Source of the DNA: Bacillota bacterium
Lineage (GTDB): Bacteria > Bacillota > Bacilli > Paenibacillales > Paenibacillaceae
DNA length: 64,000 nt
Direction of reading: 5' to 3'
Assembly (NCBI GenBank): GCA_023386495.1
Contig: JAEWJS010000132.1
Span: 62,001-126,000 of the forward strand
The notes beneath the pieces were generated by a model. The model was not told where the DNA came from. It did not search any database and worked only from the letters and a program-made list of their open reading frames with translations. The translations under genes were made by a program, and so were the position numbers. Below are positions 51,210 to 58,919 of this stretch, piece after piece. Position 1 is the stretch's first letter. Each line of letters begins with the position of its first letter.

Positions 51210-51280
51210 AGCTAGCCTCCCTGTATGGTATTCTTAACCAGTATAGGGATGTATTCTTGATGGGAGGGGAGATTCCTGCA

Positions 51281-51799
51281 ATGCGTACACGATTGGCGGC
51301 AGTGGTGGCATTTGTATTGGTAATTGTTCTTGCAGGTTGCGTTAACGATCGGTCGATCCCTTTTACGGAGCAAGAGGTTGATGACTATATCGCTGATCAG
51401 AATTTCGACACACTTGCAGTCGAATTCATTAACGAGGACTTTGTGGTCGTACTCTATCAACAAGGGAGTGTCACTGGCTTCCATATGCTCTACAAAGATC
51501 ATGAGGGGAATATCCAAGATCCTTCTGTCCACGGGTACGATTCGGGATCTGCACCGGTACAGCTGTCGGGATCAGCCACTAAGTACCCTTTCGTTACCGT
51601 TATCGTGAATGATGATTCGATGATGGAAAGGGCGGATCGGATTGAAGTGACGTTCGAGGATGGAAGGGTCGTTCGCAGGAAGTTCATGGGGAGGGGGGCA
51701 ATCATCCCTTACGGAACGGAGATCGAAGGCAGCATGTCCTCTTCCTCTGTCGTGCTGTACGATGCGGAGAATAGGGAAGTATATGCTTATCCATCGTAG
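51281..51799 (+). CDS. Small predicted lipoprotein
   Basis: 172 residues from ATG 51281 behind GGGAGGGGAG; the ATG at 51257 region has no site. Lipobox VLAGC (Cys near residue 20) after a hydrophobic signal. The mature part has no recognised domain; it includes PFTEQEVDDYIADQNF and a strand-rich C-terminal half (DRIEVTFEDGRVVRRKF). It is divergent from the Lgt-like operon and the next gene (methyltransferase) follows 24 bases after its stop. A role as substrate for the Lgt-like unit is possible but unproved. Confidence 0.7.
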   Translation: MRTRLAAVVAFVLVIVLAGCVNDRSIPFTEQEVDDYIADQNFDTLAVEFINEDFVVVLYQQGSVTGFHMLYKDHEGNIQDPSVHGYDSGSAPVQLSGSATKYPFVTVIVNDDSMMERADRIEVTFEDGRVVRRKFMGRGAIIPYGTEIEGSMSSSSVVLYDAENREVYAYPS

Positions 51800-51823
51800 C
51801 AAGATAAGGAGGTGTGCTGGACG

Positions 51824-52651
51824 ATGAAGGATGAAGTCTACAGCTACAACATCAAACGTTGGGAAGCGCTGGCGAAGGCGAATGCCTTGTTCACGCGCCC
51901 CAATCTGGAGCTGGATCGGGATTCGGCTCGCGCATATCTCGAGCTGGAACGGCTTGGCCTAGACGTGGATTTGGTTGGCGTGCGCGTGCTGTGCCTGGCG
52001 AGCGGCGGCGGGCAGCAGTCTGCGGCATTCGCGCTCTTGGGGGCGGACGTGACGGTGCTGGACATTTCCCCGTCGCAATTGGAGCGGGACAAGATCGCAG
52101 CCGAACACTATGGCGCGACGATTGCCTGCGTGCAGGGAGATATGCGGGATTTATCTGTCTTCGCCGAGAATGCGTTCGATATCGTCTGGCATCCTTATTC
52201 GCTCAATTTCGTGCCGGATGCGCGGGTTGTTTTTCACGAAGTGGGCAGGGTATTGCGAGAGGGCGGGCTCTATCATCTGATGTGCGCGAACCCCTTCTTC
52301 GCCGGCGTGACGCATCGGGATTGGAACGGGGAGGGCTATACGGTCAAGGTGCCGTATGAGGATGAGGTCGTCACGTCGTATCCGGATCAGGAATGGGTGT
52401 ATGACCCGGCCGAGGCCGATGGCCCGATTCAGGAGCCGAGAGAGTACAAGCAGACGATGAGTCGGATCATGAACGGACTGATTCAGAAGGGCTTTGTGTT
52501 AGGTTATTTCTCCGAGGTGTCCGGGTGGTATCCGGAAGCGCCGCCGGGAAGCTGGGGGCACTTCACGCGGATGGCGCCGCCTTGGATGGAGATGAATTGG
52601 ATCTACAAACCCAAGATGCGGGTGAGCTTCTCGGGGTTGGAAACAAAATAA
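51824..52651 (+). CDS. SAM-dependent methyltransferase (class I)
   Basis: 275 residues from ATG 51824, nine bases after AAGGAGGTG. Rossmann-type SAM-binding fold: motif I VLCLASGGGQQSAAFALLGADVTVLD, then VQGDMRDL, and HPYSLNFVPD, with LREGGLYHLMCANPFFAG. Similar to ubiE-like generic methyltransferases of Firmicutes. Substrate unknown. Its 3' end overlaps by 49 bases with the convergent ECF41 sigma-factor gene. Confidence 0.85.
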   Translation: MKDEVYSYNIKRWEALAKANALFTRPNLELDRDSARAYLELERLGLDVDLVGVRVLCLASGGGQQSAAFALLGADVTVLDISPSQLERDKIAAEHYGATIACVQGDMRDLSVFAENAFDIVWHPYSLNFVPDARVVFHEVGRVLREGGLYHLMCANPFFAGVTHRDWNGEGYTVKVPYEDEVVTSYPDQEWVYDPAEADGPIQEPREYKQTMSRIMNGLIQKGFVLGYFSEVSGWYPEAPPGSWGHFTRMAPPWMEMNWIYKPKMRVSFSGLETK

Positions 52652-53514
52652 ACCGTGGTGACCGCAGAGCCGTCCAGGCTTGTCGCGAACGCCAATGCAA
52701 TAGGGGGCTTCTCGCTGCGCTGCAGGAGAAGTCCCCTTTGTCCGCTGATCCATGCATGACGGACCTGCCCCGTGAGCGAGCCCTTGCTGGCGATGCCGGC
52801 GAAGAACGCGCCGATTCGGTCGCGGCCGAGAATCGGGTTGAGCGCGGCGCGCACGATGCCGCCGCCATCGCTTAGCAGTACGGCTTGGTCCGTCAGCAGG
52901 CCGATAAAGGCGTCGAATCGCCCGGTATGGAGCGACTGGGCGAACGTCTGCACGAAGCGGTAAATCGATTCGTCGAGTGCCGCTTCGTTATCGCTGCGCG
53001 GACGCTGGCCGATCTTGGCTGCGGCGCGGCTGAAGATTTTGCGGCAGGCCGCCTCGGACTTGTTCAGCATGGCCGCGATCTCGCGATACTCGTAGCCGAG
53101 CGATTCGCGCAGCACGAATACGGCACGCTCCGGTGGCGTGCAGCTCTGCAAGAGGACGAGCATGGCATAGCCCAGCTGCTCGCGACGCAGCAGCTGCGCC
53201 GCAGGCTCATCCTTCGAATCGAGCTCAATGATCGGCTCCGGCAGCCATTGCCCAGGATAGTGTTCGCGCTGCTTGGGCGCGGCCTTCAGCATGTTCAGCA
53301 CGCGGTTCGTGAGCATGCGGACGAGATAAGCCTTCGGATGCATGATTGCGGTCTCGCCGCCGAGCCTGCTCGCCGAGACGAATACGTCTTGCACCGCGTC
53401 TTCGGCTTCGCTCATCGAACCAAGCATCCGGTATGCAAGCGAAGTTAGCAGCGGTCGGTATTCGCGGTATAACGCTTCTAGCTGCTGCGTCGTGAAGCTC
53501 GGCGGCATGAACAT
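52603..53514 (-). CDS. ECF41-family RNA polymerase sigma factor
   Basis: 303 residues. Sigma-70 region 2 (residues 15-80, LAYRMLGSMSEAEDAVQDVF) and region 4 (115-170, PPERAVFVLRESLGYEYREIAAML) are followed by a SnoaL-like C-terminal extension (residues 180-300). The linker has LLSDGGG, the DGGG motif conserved in ECF41. In this group the C-terminal domain acts like a built-in anti-sigma/regulatory element. The partner gene upstream encodes a carboxymuconolactone decarboxylase-like protein, the usual COE partner. The stop lies inside the convergent methyltransferase gene. Confidence 0.93.
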   Translation of the reverse strand: MFMPPSFTTQQLEALYREYRPLLTSLAYRMLGSMSEAEDAVQDVFVSASRLGGETAIMHPKAYLVRMLTNRVLNMLKAAPKQREHYPGQWLPEPIIELDSKDEPAAQLLRREQLGYAMLVLLQSCTPPERAVFVLRESLGYEYREIAAMLNKSEAACRKIFSRAAAKIGQRPRSDNEAALDESIYRFVQTFAQSLHTGRFDAFIGLLTDQAVLLSDGGGIVRAALNPILGRDRIGAFFAGIASKGSLTGQVRHAWISGQRGLLLQRSEKPPIALAFATSLDGSAVTTVYFVSNPEKLTRILGL

Positions 53515-53529
53515 CAGCCTTCAACCTCC

Positions 53530-53979
53530 TTAAGTCTCGTAACAGCCAGGGAACATGCCTGTTGAGATGGCCATGCGGTTCCAGCAGTTGATGGCGTTAA
53601 TCGCCATGATCAGCGCGACGAATTCGCTCTCGCTGTAATGTCTGCGCACCTCGTCGTAGACGGCCTGCGGAACGCCGGCTTCGGCGATTCGCGTAACGGC
53701 CTCGGTCAATGCGAGTGCGGCACGTTCCTTCGCCGTGAATACGGGCGCTTCGCGCCACACGACGACCAGATTAAGCCGCTGCTCCGTCTCCCCTTGGCTG
53801 CGCATATCGCTGGCGTGCATGTCGACGCAGAATGCGCAGCCGTTGATCTGCGAGGCCCGCAGCTTGATCAGTTCATAGAGCGATGGGTCGAGTCCCATCT
53901 TGGACGCCGCATCCTCCAGCTTCAGCAGTGCCTGGAAGCCAGCGGGATTGGCCGTTCGGTGATTCATACGCAATTGCAT
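53530..53979 (-). CDS. Carboxymuconolactone decarboxylase/AhpD-like protein (ECF41 partner)
   Basis: 149 residues from the ATG complementing 53977-53979, behind GGAGGGATACTC; longer upstream frames lack a ribosome site. AhpD fold with the redox pair CAFCVDMH (CxxC-x3-H) near residue 55, and helices LTEAVTRIAEAGVPQAVYDEV and ALIMAINAINCWNRM. COE-type partners (carboxymuconolactone decarboxylase, oxidoreductase, epimerase) are the single regulatory target of ECF41 sigma factors. The sigma gene follows 15 bases after its stop. A matching ECF41 promoter lies directly upstream. Confidence 0.93.
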   Translation of the reverse strand: MQLRMNHRTANPAGFQALLKLEDAASKMGLDPSLYELIKLRASQINGCAFCVDMHASDMRSQGETEQRLNLVVVWREAPVFTAKERAALALTEAVTRIAEAGVPQAVYDEVRRHYSESEFVALIMAINAINCWNRMAISTGMFPGCYET

Positions 53980-54017
53980 GAGTATCCCTCCATCGAATCG
54001 AATGTGCACGTCTCTAA

Positions 54018-54044
54018 GACAATCGAGACCTTCGATCTGTGACA
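54018..54044 (-). promoter_or_regulatory. ECF41-type promoter
   Basis: On the minus strand the -35 TGTCACA (complement of 54038-54044) is followed after a 16-base spacer by TGTC (complement of 54018-54021), near the published ECF41 motif TGTCACA...CGTC. It lies 38 bases upstream of the COE start, so the sigma factor probably drives its own operon. Confidence 0.65.
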
Positions 54045-54105
54045 GGGGAATCTGCCGTCGCATAAGCTGGGGATTAACCCATACTTTGCGATAGGAGTGC
54101 TCATT

Positions 54106-54912
54106 ATGCCGATTGTACCGGGAACCCATGTCGTCTATACCGTTCGACCGGGGGATTCCCTCTATTCGATTGCGAACCAATTCGGGACGAACGTGCCGGC
54201 GATTATCGAAGCGAATGCGTATCGTCCGCCGATCGCGGAGCCCGATCTGATCTACCCGGGACTGAAGTTGCTCGTGCGGCTGCCCGGGATGTCCCAGCAA
54301 AGCGCTGTGCTGCACCAGGTGACGGAGGGCGACACGCTATACCGCCTCGCGACGCGGTATTCCGTCGGTCTAGACATGCTCGCTGCGCTGAACCAGCTTG
54401 AGAGGCCGGACATTCTCCGCGTTGCTCAGCTCATTCATGTGCCAGCGATGGTCTACGAGATCGAGCAAGGCGATACGTTAAGCGGTATCGCCCGGCGATT
54501 CGGCATCACGGTAACGGACTTGATTCAAGCCAATGAGGAGCGTCCGGGCTTCTCGCTGGATCTGCTCTATGCCGGCTTCCGCCTCGTCGTGCCGTTACCG
54601 TCATCCGCGAACATCGTGGTGTACCAGCCGCTGCCGGGGACGCGGATCGCCGCAGGGCAGGAGATGACAGGCGTTGCCCGCGCCTTCGAAGCGACCGTGT
54701 TGTACCAGATTCGGGACGGAGCCGACCGTGCGGTGACCGAGGAAAAGCACTTCATGACGGAAGAAGGCGCGCCGGCATTCAGCCCGTTCCGCGTGCAGCT
54801 GCAATTCGATGGCGCGCCAAGCACTTCGTCAGGCACCCTGATGGTCTACACCCGAAGCGCGAAGGACGGGAGCATCCAGGATCTTGTATCCATTCCCGTC
54901 GCGTTCGGGTGA
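54106..54912 (+). CDS. LysM-Gmad2 cell-wall protein
   Basis: 268 residues from ATG 54106, nine bases after TAGGAG (GTG at 54097 is an alternative). Three LysM domains (residues ~8-55 YTVRPGDSLYSIANQFG; ~68-115 HQVTEGDTLYRLATRYS; ~118-165 YEIEQGDTLSGIARRFG) bind glycan strands. The last ~90 residues form a Gmad2 immunoglobulin-like domain (IVVYQPLPGTRIAAGQEMTGVARAFEATV). No signal peptide, as common in spore-coat/germination LysM proteins. This pairing is typical of Bacillales spore-envelope proteins. Confidence 0.88.
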   Translation: MPIVPGTHVVYTVRPGDSLYSIANQFGTNVPAIIEANAYRPPIAEPDLIYPGLKLLVRLPGMSQQSAVLHQVTEGDTLYRLATRYSVGLDMLAALNQLERPDILRVAQLIHVPAMVYEIEQGDTLSGIARRFGITVTDLIQANEERPGFSLDLLYAGFRLVVPLPSSANIVVYQPLPGTRIAAGQEMTGVARAFEATVLYQIRDGADRAVTEEKHFMTEEGAPAFSPFRVQLQFDGAPSTSSGTLMVYTRSAKDGSIQDLVSIPVAFG

Positions 54913-54930
54913 GAAGGGGCATAGCGACGG

Positions 54931-55395
54931 CTAATTCGTTGCCGCCGCTTCGCTGACCTCGGAGAGCACTTTGCCGACAAAGGCAGGCGTTCCCCAGATG
55001 ATGTACCGGCCCTTCCGCTCCTGATCGTCGAAGAAGTATTGGAACTTCGCGGCGCCGCGGGCAGGGTCGGGCTGATTCATGAGCTGCATGACCGCTTGGG
55101 AAATCTTCATTGCCTCCGCGTTATCGACATAACAATCCAGCACCGTGCACACCTGCAGCTTCCCTTGCGCCGCGCCTTCATAGCCATCCATGAAGGCCTG
55201 CACATCCTCCATGGCATTCGTCTTGAATGCCTCCGCGTTGCTGCCCATGAACATCTCCGCATCCTCCTTCCGGATTCTCCATTCCCCGCCGACCTTTGCT
55301 GCCTTCAGTCGGTTCTCGCGAATATAGCGCCTGATCGTGCGGGGGTGCATATCGAGCATTTGAGCAAACTGATCGACAGTGAGCAAGTCGTTCAT
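54931..55395 (-). CDS. Excisionase/MerR-type HTH DNA-binding protein
   Basis: 154 residues from the ATG complementing 55393-55395 (GTG codons just before are possible), behind AGGAGGTG. An excisionase-family winged helix at the N-terminus (LLTVDQFAQMLDMHPRTIRRYIRENRLKAAKVGGEWRIRKED). The C-terminal ~90 residues are an uncharacterised domain (LQVCTVLDCYVDNAEAMKISQAVMQLM). Divergent from the BTAD response regulator at 55556. Two GTTACAT direct repeats at 55426-55432 and 55446-55452, about one helical turn apart times two, lie just upstream. Confidence 0.8.
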   Translation of the reverse strand: MNDLLTVDQFAQMLDMHPRTIRRYIRENRLKAAKVGGEWRIRKEDAEMFMGSNAEAFKTNAMEDVQAFMDGYEGAAQGKLQVCTVLDCYVDNAEAMKISQAVMQLMNQPDPARGAAKFQYFFDDQERKGRYIIWGTPAFVGKVLSEVSEAAATN

Positions 55396-55425
55396 CACCA
55401 CAACACCTCCTGTAATGTCCGTATA

Positions 55426-55452
55426 GTTACATGTTATTACCCTTGGTTACAT
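55426..55452. promoter_or_regulatory. GTTACAT direct repeats upstream of the HTH gene
   Basis: GTTACAT at 55426-55432 and 55446-55452 (20 bases start to start), in the divergent intergenic region; possible binding site of the excisionase-type protein. Confidence 0.35.
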
Positions 55453-55492
55453 TTGTAAAGGGGGCGTTTAACAGAAAAGTAGTAATATACGT

Positions 55493-55520
55493 GTGACAAT
55501 CGTTATAGTAGGATTAGTAT
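55493..55520 (+). promoter_or_regulatory. Putative promoter of response regulator module 2
   Basis: GTGACA (55493-55498), 16-base spacer, TAGTAT (55515-55520), 36 bases before the start. Confidence 0.4.
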
Positions 55521-55555
55521 CATAACTGGATCATGCAAGCGAGAGTGAGGCGCAT

Positions 55556-56689
55556 ATGAAAGTCATAATAATCGATGATGCCAAGGCGATGCACCTCATC
55601 TTGAAGCGCATCCTTGCCAAGGCAGACGGCGTCGAAATTGCAGCGGCCTTCCGCGAGACGGAATCGGCATTCCTATATCTAGCATCGAATGAAGTGGATC
55701 TGGCATTGGTAGACATCAGCATGCCTAAGGAGACCGGCCTTGCATTCGCTAAGCGACTGCGTGAGGCTGGCCATAATGTACGGCTTGTGTTCATCACCTC
55801 CCATAGCGAGCATGCGCTGTCCGCGTTCGATGTCTTCGCTTACGACTATATCGTGAAGCCGGTGGACCAGGATCGGTTGCTTGGGACGATTGAGAGAGCG
55901 CGGTCCGAGCATCGGCCGCTCACAGCGATGGAAGAGCGGGCAGTGGGGACAGAAGGCATTGCGTTTAATGGTCTAGGCGAGATTGAGATTCGGGATGCCC
56001 AAGATCGGATCGTGAAGTGGAAGACGAGCAAGAGCACCGAGTTGTTCTGCTATCTGCTGCAGCAGCGGGGAAGACTTGTATCGAGGGCGCGGCTTGTGGA
56101 GGATATTTTCGGCGATATGCCGCACAAGAATGGCGAGGTCTATCTGAACACCTCGGTCTACCAGCTGCGCAAACTGTTGGACAACCATGGCCTGAAGGAA
56201 CGCTTGCATTCGGACGGCAGTCATTATGCGCTGGATCTTGGGCGAGTCCAGGTCGATATTGTTCGGTTCGAGGAAGGCTGCCGGCAGCTTGCTGCGGTCG
56301 ATGATACGAACATAGAGGAAGCACTCGAACTGGAACAACTCTACCGCGGCGATCTATTCGGGGAGCGTGCATATAGCTGGGCATGGAGCGAGGTGGAACG
56401 GCTGTCTGAGATGTACGCCGCCCTAGTGGAACGGCTATGCGGTACGCTGTTAAACAAGGGCGAGACGCAGACGGCTGTTCGGCTGCTGAAGAAGCTCGTC
56501 GACCGCAATGAGCTGCGGGAATCAGCATGGATATTACTGTTTCGAGCACTGGCACAGCAGAACAACCGAGAAGCGCTAACAAGGCGCTATCAGTCTTACC
56601 AGGAGAGTCTGCACAGAGAGCTCGGCATTATGCCATCGACTGAGATTGAGAACCTATATAACGGGCTGCTTGAGGAATTAGAAAGTTAA
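55556..56689 (+). CDS. Response regulator with REC, winged-helix and BTAD domains (module 2)
   Basis: 377 residues. REC: Asp7/Asp8, phospho-acceptor Asp53 in LVDISMPKETG, and Lys in YIVKPVDQDRL. Winged helix: STELFCYLLQQRGRLVSRARLVEDIFGDMPHKN, VYQLRKLLDNHG. BTAD repeats to the end (RAYSWAWSEVERLSEMYAALVERL). Near-identical layout to the regulator at 21784-22902, so the two are paralogues; only the neighbourhood order differs. The kinase partner is probably the one at 60861. Ribosome site GAGTGAGGCGCAT precedes ATG 55556. Confidence 0.9.
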   Translation: MKVIIIDDAKAMHLILKRILAKADGVEIAAAFRETESAFLYLASNEVDLALVDISMPKETGLAFAKRLREAGHNVRLVFITSHSEHALSAFDVFAYDYIVKPVDQDRLLGTIERARSEHRPLTAMEERAVGTEGIAFNGLGEIEIRDAQDRIVKWKTSKSTELFCYLLQQRGRLVSRARLVEDIFGDMPHKNGEVYLNTSVYQLRKLLDNHGLKERLHSDGSHYALDLGRVQVDIVRFEEGCRQLAAVDDTNIEEALELEQLYRGDLFGERAYSWAWSEVERLSEMYAALVERLCGTLLNKGETQTAVRLLKKLVDRNELRESAWILLFRALAQQNNREALTRRYQSYQESLHRELGIMPSTEIENLYNGLLEELES

Positions 56690-56709
56690 TAGGCGTCACC
56701 TGATTATTG

Positions 56710-56735
56710 AAGGGGATCCGATATTGGATCCTCTT
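56710..56735 (+). terminator. Weak terminator after module-2 regulator
   Basis: AAGGGGATCC pairs with GGATCCTCTT (one G-U), loop GATATT, followed by ATTTG. Confidence 0.5.
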
Positions 56736-56822
56736 ATTTGCGTTGTCGAGGTTTGTCATTCAGCCGTCATTGGGGGTGGGTATAATGGACTAGGAAACCA
56801 TATAAGGAGTGAATATAACGTC

Positions 56823-58919
56823 ATGTTAGCAAGAACATTCAAGCGAAAATGCATAGCGGTATTGGCAGGGTTGATGGCAGTGGCCTCGTTCTCCGTCACT
56901 GCTCCAGTATCCGCCGATGTCCCCATTATACCGCCGGTTGTCCCGATCCCCGTCATCCCTAACATCCCATCGACACCCGCGGATACGGCTCCTCCCGCTT
57001 TTAAGGGTGCCGAGACGGGTGATAACGGGAACGAAGTGACACTCAACTTCGATGAGCCGATCTCCATTAATTCCGGTGATGAAAAAACTGCGGAATTTTT
57101 GAAGAGCAACATTAGCGTCGCAGTAGATGGCGTCAACTTTGCTCCAATACAGGAGCAAAGCTACATCGATTGGGGAAGCAATTATATCTATATTGAATAC
57201 GAATATGACATGCAAGTTATCCTTGGTTCCAATACTAGAATCAAAATTGCGGCCAACACAATTAAAGATGCAGTGAATAACGGCAATGCCGAAATGATTC
57301 TGGACGTGACGCCTCCGGCCATCCAGAGCGTGACCTTGAGCAGCGATAACCGCGAGGTCACGGTGGCGTACAGCGTCTATGCGTACGATAATACGGATGG
57401 CACGTTGAAGAGTAAAATCCGGCTGAGCCGAGGGGGGGTGTCCGAGCCGACTTACCTAGCGGAGAATGATACCGTGTCCGTTGAAGGCGGCGTGTTGACC
57501 ATCCATCTTGCGCAAGCCTTATCCGGGCCTGTGAATATCATTACAATTGATGGGAATGCCATTCGAGATGCCATCGGAAATACGGATAATGACGAGAGAA
57601 CCGGAATTATTGCAGCTAACGGGGGCGCCATCGATCCGATCGATACGGTCAAGCCATACTTCATTTATGCCTACCACAATTTCAACGCCGTAACGTTTAT
57701 ATTTAGCGAGAATATTACGGTGCCTGATGCGGATGCAGCAGTATTGCTACAAGGGATTGAAATTTATGATTATAATTATGGGTATAGGACTCTCCCATCA
57801 GACGCTGTCCTGACATTCTCGGGCAATAGAATGACCCTTGAATTAGGTACATTTACAGGAACGGCCCACCAGATTAGATTCAACCCCGCCAATTTAATCG
57901 TTGATGCGAGTGGCAACAGTTATGGAAGCACAACGATGTACGCTTATCCAGACTCGTATGAACCTACATTCGGAGCGGATGCAGACGACAGCTACTTGTC
58001 CTACAACGGCCGTAAGCTAACCATTGATTTTGATCCCGAGATTAGCGATTTGCTAGATCTTACACTGGTCAACGGCACATCCCGTCTGAATGAGCACATC
58101 AAGATTTCGCTCGATCAGGGCGTGACTTACTCCGCGCTGGCACAGAATGATCGCGTGGTGGTTCAGAATGATCGTGTGATTATCTACTTCCACACGGGCA
58201 AACCACAAGGCAGCATTCATGTGAAGTTCGACGCGAATATACTAGGCGATCTGTACGACCTCCAGCGCAACATTGCGGAAACTATCGTGGTGGCCTATAA
58301 CACGCCAGATATGACTGGCTATCTGTTCAGCAATGCACCGACTGAATTGGCGTTCGCAGACAATGCCGAATGGAGAAGCAAGGTGAAGGCAGTCTATCTG
58401 AATGGCCTTCAAGTGCCTGCCTCTGACTATTCGTTAACGGAAGGTAAGCTTACCCTCAAGCAAGGGTTGTTCCAAAAAGGCTACTACTATGAGATCGAGA
58501 TTCAGGCAGAAGGCTATAGCTCAAAAGTGTATTGGTCGAGAGCCTATCGTTCGTCTGAGATTTTCTATATGACGACCCCAGATGTGGTACGAGGGCAAGG
58601 TATAACGGCAACAATCAGTCTCTTTAACAATGTGTTTGGAGAGGAATCGTTCAAATCGGGGACACAGACGGTTATTTTCCAACTGATGGACGAGGACATA
58701 CCGGTTAGTATTATCTCTGCGGATTTCAAGGTGAGTACAGGTACGTATACGGGGCACTTCAATGTAGCAGACGGGATGAATCCGAAATATACGGTTAAGG
58801 CATTCGTCGTGAGTAAGAACATCAACGATCCAAATAACTTGGGGCTGAACTTGGCGACCGTGAAGACACAGGAAGAGATTGACCAGCTCATTATGGAGCA
58901 AGACTATGAAGAACATTAA
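56823..58919 (+). CDS. Secreted Ig-like/SwmB-type surface protein (module 2)
   Basis: 698 residues from ATG 56823; the upstream ATG at 56724 has no ribosome site. Signal peptide (LAGLMAVASFSVTAPVSA). Beta-sandwich repeats: Ig-like/SwmB units VTLNFDEPIS, VTVAYSVYAYD, VTFIFSENITVPD and LTIDFDPEISDLLDL, about every 120 residues; a DUF1533-like unit (LNGLQVPASDYSLTEGKLTLKQG) near the C-terminus. No SLH domain of its own; the next gene, overlapping by 14 bases, supplies three. The proteins may assemble together on the wall. -10 TATAAT at 56781-56786 with no clear -35 box. Confidence 0.8.
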   Translation: MLARTFKRKCIAVLAGLMAVASFSVTAPVSADVPIIPPVVPIPVIPNIPSTPADTAPPAFKGAETGDNGNEVTLNFDEPISINSGDEKTAEFLKSNISVAVDGVNFAPIQEQSYIDWGSNYIYIEYEYDMQVILGSNTRIKIAANTIKDAVNNGNAEMILDVTPPAIQSVTLSSDNREVTVAYSVYAYDNTDGTLKSKIRLSRGGVSEPTYLAENDTVSVEGGVLTIHLAQALSGPVNIITIDGNAIRDAIGNTDNDERTGIIAANGGAIDPIDTVKPYFIYAYHNFNAVTFIFSENITVPDADAAVLLQGIEIYDYNYGYRTLPSDAVLTFSGNRMTLELGTFTGTAHQIRFNPANLIVDASGNSYGSTTMYAYPDSYEPTFGADADDSYLSYNGRKLTIDFDPEISDLLDLTLVNGTSRLNEHIKISLDQGVTYSALAQNDRVVVQNDRVIIYFHTGKPQGSIHVKFDANILGDLYDLQRNIAETIVVAYNTPDMTGYLFSNAPTELAFADNAEWRSKVKAVYLNGLQVPASDYSLTEGKLTLKQGLFQKGYYYEIEIQAEGYSSKVYWSRAYRSSEIFYMTTPDVVRGQGITATISLFNNVFGEESFKSGTQTVIFQLMDEDIPVSIISADFKVSTGTYTGHFNVADGMNPKYTVKAFVVSKNINDPNNLGLNLATVKTQEEIDQLIMEQDYEEH

